DNA from: UMGS1696 sp045643285
GTDB lineage: Bacteria; Bacillota; Clostridia; Oscillospirales; CAG-272
DNA: 11,649 nucleotides
Assembly: GCA_045643285.1 (NCBI GenBank)
Contig: JAZUKN010000046.1
Coordinates: forward strand, 1 to 11,649
Reading direction: 5' to 3'
The position numbers and the translations under genes were made by a program. Under the pieces are notes generated by a model. It did not search any database. It saw nothing but the letters and a program-made list of their open reading frames with translations, and had not been told where the DNA came from. Of this stretch, positions 7,596 to 11,649 are shown one piece after another. Numbering within the stretch: the stretch's first letter is position 1; every line of letters begins with the position of its first letter.

Positions 7596-9989
7596 ATGTA
7601 CAGTGTAGAAAAACGAGACGGCAAAATAGTAAATTTTGACCTCACTAAAATCAAGAATGCGATAACAAAGGCGTTTGACGCCTGCGAGATACAGTATCAC
7701 CCCGATACTGTAGATTTTCTCGTACTCAAAGTGACGGCTGACTTCGAGCCGAAAGTAAAGAACGGCACCGTTTCCGTCGAAAACATCCAGGACAGCGTTG
7801 AATCCGTGCTCATCAAAGCCGGCTACGACTCCGTCGCAAAGGCGTACATTCTCTATCGTAAGCAGAGAGAAAAGATCCGCAACCTCAACTCCACGCTGGT
7901 CGACTACAAGGAGATCGTCGACAATTATCTCCACAGCATCGACTGGCGAGTAAAGGAAAACTCCACCGTAACATATTCCGTCGGCGGTCTTATCCTCTCG
8001 AACTCCGGCGCGATCACCGCGAACTACTGGCTCAGCGAAGTATACGATGAAGAGATCGGTAACGCTCACCGCAACGCCGACATCCACATCCACGACCTCT
8101 CCATGCTCACCGGTTACTGTGCGGGCTGGTCGCTCAAACAGCTCATTCAAGAAGGACTCGGCGGCGTTGTCGGCAAGATCCAGTCCTCTCCCGCGTCCCA
8201 CCTCTCCACACTGTGCAACCAGATGGTAAACTTCCTCGGCATCATGCAGAACGAATGGGCAGGCGCACAGGCGTTCTCTTCGTTCGATACATATCTCGCA
8301 CCGTTCGTCAAGGTCGACAACCTCTCTCAGAAAGAAGTAAAGCAGTGCGTTCAGTCGTTCGTTTACGGCGTGAACACTCCGTCCCGTTGGGGTACTCAGG
8401 CTCCGTTCTCGAACATCACGCTTGACTGGACAGTCCCCGCAGACCTCGCAGAGCTGAACTGCATCGTCGGCGGCAAGGAAATGGACTTCAAGTACAAGGA
8501 CTGCAAAAAAGAAATGGACATGGTGAACAAAGCGTTCATCGAAATCATGATAGAGGGCGACGCAAACGGACGCGGCTTCCAGTACCCGATCCCGACGTAC
8601 TCGATCACACGCGACTTTGACTGGTCCGAGACCGAGAACAACAAGCTCCTCTTTGAAATGACCGCGAAATACGGCACACCGTACTTCTCGAACTATATCA
8701 ACTCCGATATGGAGCCGTCCGACGTCAGATCGATGTGCTGCCGTCTCCGTCTCGACCTCAGAGAGCTGAGAAAGAAATCCGGCGGCTTCTTCGGAAGCGG
8801 CGAATCCACAGGCTCCGTCGGCGTAGTTACAATCAATATGCCGAAGATCGCGTACCTCGCAAAGGACGAGGCTGACTTCTACGCACGTCTTGACAAGATG
8901 ATGGACATCTCCGCTCGTTCGCTGAAAGTAAAGCGTACCGTCATCACAAAACTGCTCGACAGCGGTCTTTATCCGTACACGAAGCACTATCTCGGAACAT
9001 TCGCAAATCACTTCTCAACGATAGGTCTTGTCGGTATGAACGAAGCGTGCCTCAATGCAAAGTGGATAAGAAAAGACCTCTCCGCAAAGGAAGCGCAGGA
9101 CTTCACGGCAGACGTACTTAATCACATGAGAGAACGTCTCTCCGACTATCAGGAGATGTACGGCGATCTCTACAACCTCGAAGCTACACCGGCTGAATCA
9201 ACATCCTACCGTCTTGCAAAGCACGACAGAGAACGCTTCCCGGACATCATCACGGCAAACGAGAACGGCACACCGTACTACACGAACTCTTCTCACCTGC
9301 CCGTCGGCTATACGGAAGACATCTTCTCCGCTCTTGACGTTCAGGACAACCTCCAGACGCTCTACACGTCCGGCACGGTCTTCCACGCATTCCTCGGAGA
9401 AAAGCTCCCCGATTGGAAAGCGGCGGCTACTCTCGTTCGCAAGATAGCCGAGAACTACAAGCTCCCGTACTACACAATGTCCCCGACATATTCGGTCTGC
9501 AAAACTCACGGATACCTTGTCGGTGAGCAGTACACCTGCCCTCACTGCGGTGAAGCCACCGAAGTTTACAGCCGTATCACCGGCTACTACCGTCCCGTAC
9601 AGAACTGGAACAACGGCAAGGCGCAGGAATTCAAAGACCGCAAGGTTTACGATATAGCAAACTCCCACCTTAAAAGAAACGGCTGCCCGAAGGACGAGCC
9701 GAAAGCCGAAAAGACAGCAGACGAGATCCTTGACGGCGGCGACCTGAGTGACTTAAAAACCGTTCTCTTCGCAACCCCGACCTGCCCGAACTGCAAGATC
9801 GCGTGCGCGACGATGGACAAGATGAGTTATCCTTACGAAAAGGTCTACGCAACCGAGCATCCCGAAATGGCAACGAAGTACGGCATCAAGCAGGCACCGA
9901 CGCTTGCGTTCATCGCAGGCGACACAGTCGTAGCGAAGTACGTCGGTCTTTCCGAGATCAAAAAATTCCTTGCAGACGCGGAAAAATAA
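7596..9989 (+). CDS. nrdD: Class III anaerobic ribonucleotide reductase with a fused C-terminal redoxin domain
   Basis: 797 aa. It reduces ribonucleoside triphosphates to dNTPs without oxygen, using a glycyl radical. Order of domains: ATP-cone (about 1-95, MYSVEKRDGKIVNFD opening), catalytic ten-stranded barrel (about 110-630) with active-site Cys175 (GYCAGWS) and the SMCCRL pair Cys381/Cys382, a metal site Cys635-x2-His638 and Cys648-x2-Cys651, and the glycyl radical site RITGYYRP with Gly663. A normal NrdD ends near residue 698. Here a Lys/Glu/Asp-rich linker (699-716) leads into an 80-residue mini-thioredoxin/NrdH-like domain with redox motif TCPNCK (Cys730, Cys733) and cis-Pro768 in QAPT. 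This built-in redoxin, next to a thioredoxin-reductase gene, suggests thiol rather than formate reductant. Regulated by tandem NrdR boxes. Confidence 0.95.
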   Translation: MYSVEKRDGKIVNFDLTKIKNAITKAFDACEIQYHPDTVDFLVLKVTADFEPKVKNGTVSVENIQDSVESVLIKAGYDSVAKAYILYRKQREKIRNLNSTLVDYKEIVDNYLHSIDWRVKENSTVTYSVGGLILSNSGAITANYWLSEVYDEEIGNAHRNADIHIHDLSMLTGYCAGWSLKQLIQEGLGGVVGKIQSSPASHLSTLCNQMVNFLGIMQNEWAGAQAFSSFDTYLAPFVKVDNLSQKEVKQCVQSFVYGVNTPSRWGTQAPFSNITLDWTVPADLAELNCIVGGKEMDFKYKDCKKEMDMVNKAFIEIMIEGDANGRGFQYPIPTYSITRDFDWSETENNKLLFEMTAKYGTPYFSNYINSDMEPSDVRSMCCRLRLDLRELRKKSGGFFGSGESTGSVGVVTINMPKIAYLAKDEADFYARLDKMMDISARSLKVKRTVITKLLDSGLYPYTKHYLGTFANHFSTIGLVGMNEACLNAKWIRKDLSAKEAQDFTADVLNHMRERLSDYQEMYGDLYNLEATPAESTSYRLAKHDRERFPDIITANENGTPYYTNSSHLPVGYTEDIFSALDVQDNLQTLYTSGTVFHAFLGEKLPDWKAAATLVRKIAENYKLPYYTMSPTYSVCKTHGYLVGEQYTCPHCGEATEVYSRITGYYRPVQNWNNGKAQEFKDRKVYDIANSHLKRNGCPKDEPKAEKTADEILDGGDLSDLKTVLFATPTCPNCKIACATMDKMSYPYEKVYATEHPEMATKYGIKQAPTLAFIAGDTVVAKYVGLSEIKKFLADAEK

Positions 9990-9990
9990 A

Positions 9991-10917
9991 ATGATATACG
10001 ATATTATCACAGTCGGCGGTGGTCCTGCGGGACTTACCGCCGCTATATACGGACGGCGCGCGAACAAAAGCGTTCTCGTCATCGAAAAAGAGACGTTCGG
10101 CGGTCAGATAACTTTCTCTCCGAAGGTCGAAAACATCCCCGGTTTTGTCGCGCTTTCCGGAAACGAATTTGCGGAAAAGCTCGTTGAACAGGCAGTCGAG
10201 CAGGGCGCGGATTTCGAGTCGTGCGAGGTGCTTTCCGTAAGGGACAACGGAGAGATAAAGACCGTCGTCACGGATTCGGGCGAATTTGACGGAAAAGCGG
10301 TCATCATAGCGACAGGCGCGCGCCACCGTCTTTTAGGCGTTCCGCACGAGGACGAATACATCGGAAACGGTATCTCGTTCTGCGCGGTTTGCGACGGTGC
10401 GTTCTACCGTGACCGTGACGTCGCTGTCATCGGCGGCGGCAATTCCGCTCTCCAGGAGGCTCTCCTCCTCGCCGAACAGTGCAGAAAAGTCACCGTCGTG
10501 CAGAATCTCGATTTTCTCACCGGAGAAAAAAAGCTCGCAGAACAGCTTGAAGCGAAAGCGAACGTCGAAGTGATCCTCGGCACAGTCGTCGAAGAATACT
10601 ACGGAGACGGCGACACGCTCGGCGGCATCAGAATAAAGAGAGTCGCTGACGGCACGGTAAGCGATCTCGCGGTCGACGGCGTGTTCTTGGCGGTGGGACT
10701 TGTTCCGCAAAACGAGCCGTTCTCGGACGTTCTCTCACTCGACGGACGCGGTTACGCCGAATCGGACGAGACGTGCGTCACAAAAACCGGCGGCATATTC
10801 GTCGCAGGTGACTGCCGCACGAAAAAGATCCGTCAGGTGACGACAGCCGCCGCCGACGGTGCGATAGCCGCTCTTGCCGCGTGCGAATATGTGGATCTGA
10901 TGAATAATGAAAAATGA
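9991..10917 (+). CDS. trxB: Thioredoxin-reductase-like flavoprotein lacking the usual NADPH-phosphate motif
   Basis: 308 aa, normal low-Mr TrxR size. FAD binding: GGGPAG (9-14) and the ATGA/AGD pair (IIATGA 105-110, FVAGD 270-274). The redox centre is CAVC (Cys131, Cys134). The second Rossmann motif is kept (GGGNSA, 148-153), but the position where classical enzymes carry HRRxxxR reads VVQNLDFLTG (169-178), so NADPH use is doubtful; NADH or another donor is possible. The start at 9991 lies one base after the nrdD stop; an in-frame ATG at 9970 is inside nrdD and would add seven residues before the conserved MIYDIITVGGGPAG. No good ribosome binding site is present, suggesting coupling to nrdD. 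Likely job: reducing the redoxin domain fused to NrdD. The last residues (MNNEK) are encoded by the downstream repeat element. Confidence 0.9.
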   Translation: MIYDIITVGGGPAGLTAAIYGRRANKSVLVIEKETFGGQITFSPKVENIPGFVALSGNEFAEKLVEQAVEQGADFESCEVLSVRDNGEIKTVVTDSGEFDGKAVIIATGARHRLLGVPHEDEYIGNGISFCAVCDGAFYRDRDVAVIGGGNSALQEALLLAEQCRKVTVVQNLDFLTGEKKLAEQLEAKANVEVILGTVVEEYYGDGDTLGGIRIKRVADGTVSDLAVDGVFLAVGLVPQNEPFSDVLSLDGRGYAESDETCVTKTGGIFVAGDCRTKKIRQVTTAAADGAIAALAACEYVDLMNNEK

Positions 10918-10965
10918 ATGATGAATAATGAATAATTTGTCTGAAAGTCAAGTGATCTGACAGAC

Positions 10966-10997
10966 GGAAAGCAGGGTCGAAACGGCCTTGCTTTTTT
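10966..10997 (+). terminator. Intrinsic terminator after trxB
   Basis: AAAGCAGG (10968-10975) pairs with CCTTGCTTT (10986-10994) with one bulged base, directly followed by further T residues to 10997. It lies 50 bases after the trxB stop on the coding strand. Confidence 0.65.
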
Positions 10998-11010
10998 GTT
11001 TTCAAAAAGA

Positions 11011-11037
11011 AAAAACAAGGCTTGTGACCTTGTTTTT
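11011..11037. terminator. Two-way terminator between convergent trxB and gpmI
   Basis: AAAAACAAGG (11011-11020) and CCTTGTTTTT (11028-11037) are perfect complements around a 7-base loop. On the plus strand the stem ends in a T5 run. On the minus strand it ends in a T-rich run (TTTTTTCTTTTT), so it can stop both trxB and gpmI transcripts. Confidence 0.8.
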
Positions 11038-11097
11038 CGGATGAATCATCGGAACGAATCAATTATTCATTATTCATTCTTCACTATTCATTATTCA

Positions 11098-11649
<552 letters not shown>

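Noticed and set aside
7593..9011. A 472-codon open frame on the minus strand opposite nrdD
   Set aside because: It lies wholly antisense to a clear nrdD, its product is an unnatural Val/Asp/Arg/Cys-rich sequence with no family features, and it arises from the codon bias of nrdD.
9970..9990. A longer trxB start with seven extra residues
   Set aside because: It lies inside nrdD; the family-typical N-terminus begins at 9991.

Overview
The window looks like a chromosomal segment of an anaerobic, low-to-mid G+C Gram-positive bacterium, most likely a gut Clostridium-type Bacillota. Supporting signs are GGAGG-type ribosome binding sites, several near-consensus SigA promoters with exactly 17-bp spacers, an oxygen-sensitive class III ribonucleotide reductase, a Clostridia-style feo operon ending in a FeoB-associated Cys-rich protein, and the long variant of GpmI. 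No species call is possible from this sequence alone. I see no tRNA, rRNA, CRISPR array, transposase or phage gene.

Left part, minus strand (1-3944). From right to left this holds a TetR-family regulator, a 41-residue single-pass membrane protein and a GyrI-like effector-binding protein fused to a zinc ribbon. These three form one apparent operon behind a strong promoter with two TetR-type operators. Next comes a cytoplasmic GH120-type beta-xylosidase (616 aa) with its own consensus promoter and a cluster of palindromic operator candidates, then an unrecognised gene running off the left edge.

Centre, plus strand (4156-6720). The ferrous iron uptake operon feoA-feoB-feoB-associated small protein has start/stop overlaps of the ATGA type. 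Its consensus promoter has a DtxR-like palindrome over the predicted start point, and it ends in a strong terminator.

Right-centre, plus strand (6719-10917). This is an anaerobic dNTP synthesis module: nrdG with its own promoter, then nrdD-trxB behind a promoter carrying tandem NrdR boxes. NrdD carries a C-terminal mini-thioredoxin/NrdH-like domain with a CPNC motif. One base downstream sits a thioredoxin-reductase-like flavoprotein that keeps its CAVC centre but lacks the usual HRRxxxR NADPH-phosphate motif. I infer a self-contained radical activase, reductase, built-in redoxin and flavin reductase, probably independent of formate. This is the most interesting system in the window.

Right end. 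A 203-bp intergenic element bounded by near-perfect 40-bp ATGAATAATGAA-type inverted repeats lies between trxB and the convergent gpmI (3' end only). It encloses a one-way and a two-way terminator, supplies the last codons of trxB, and supplies the stop codon of gpmI.
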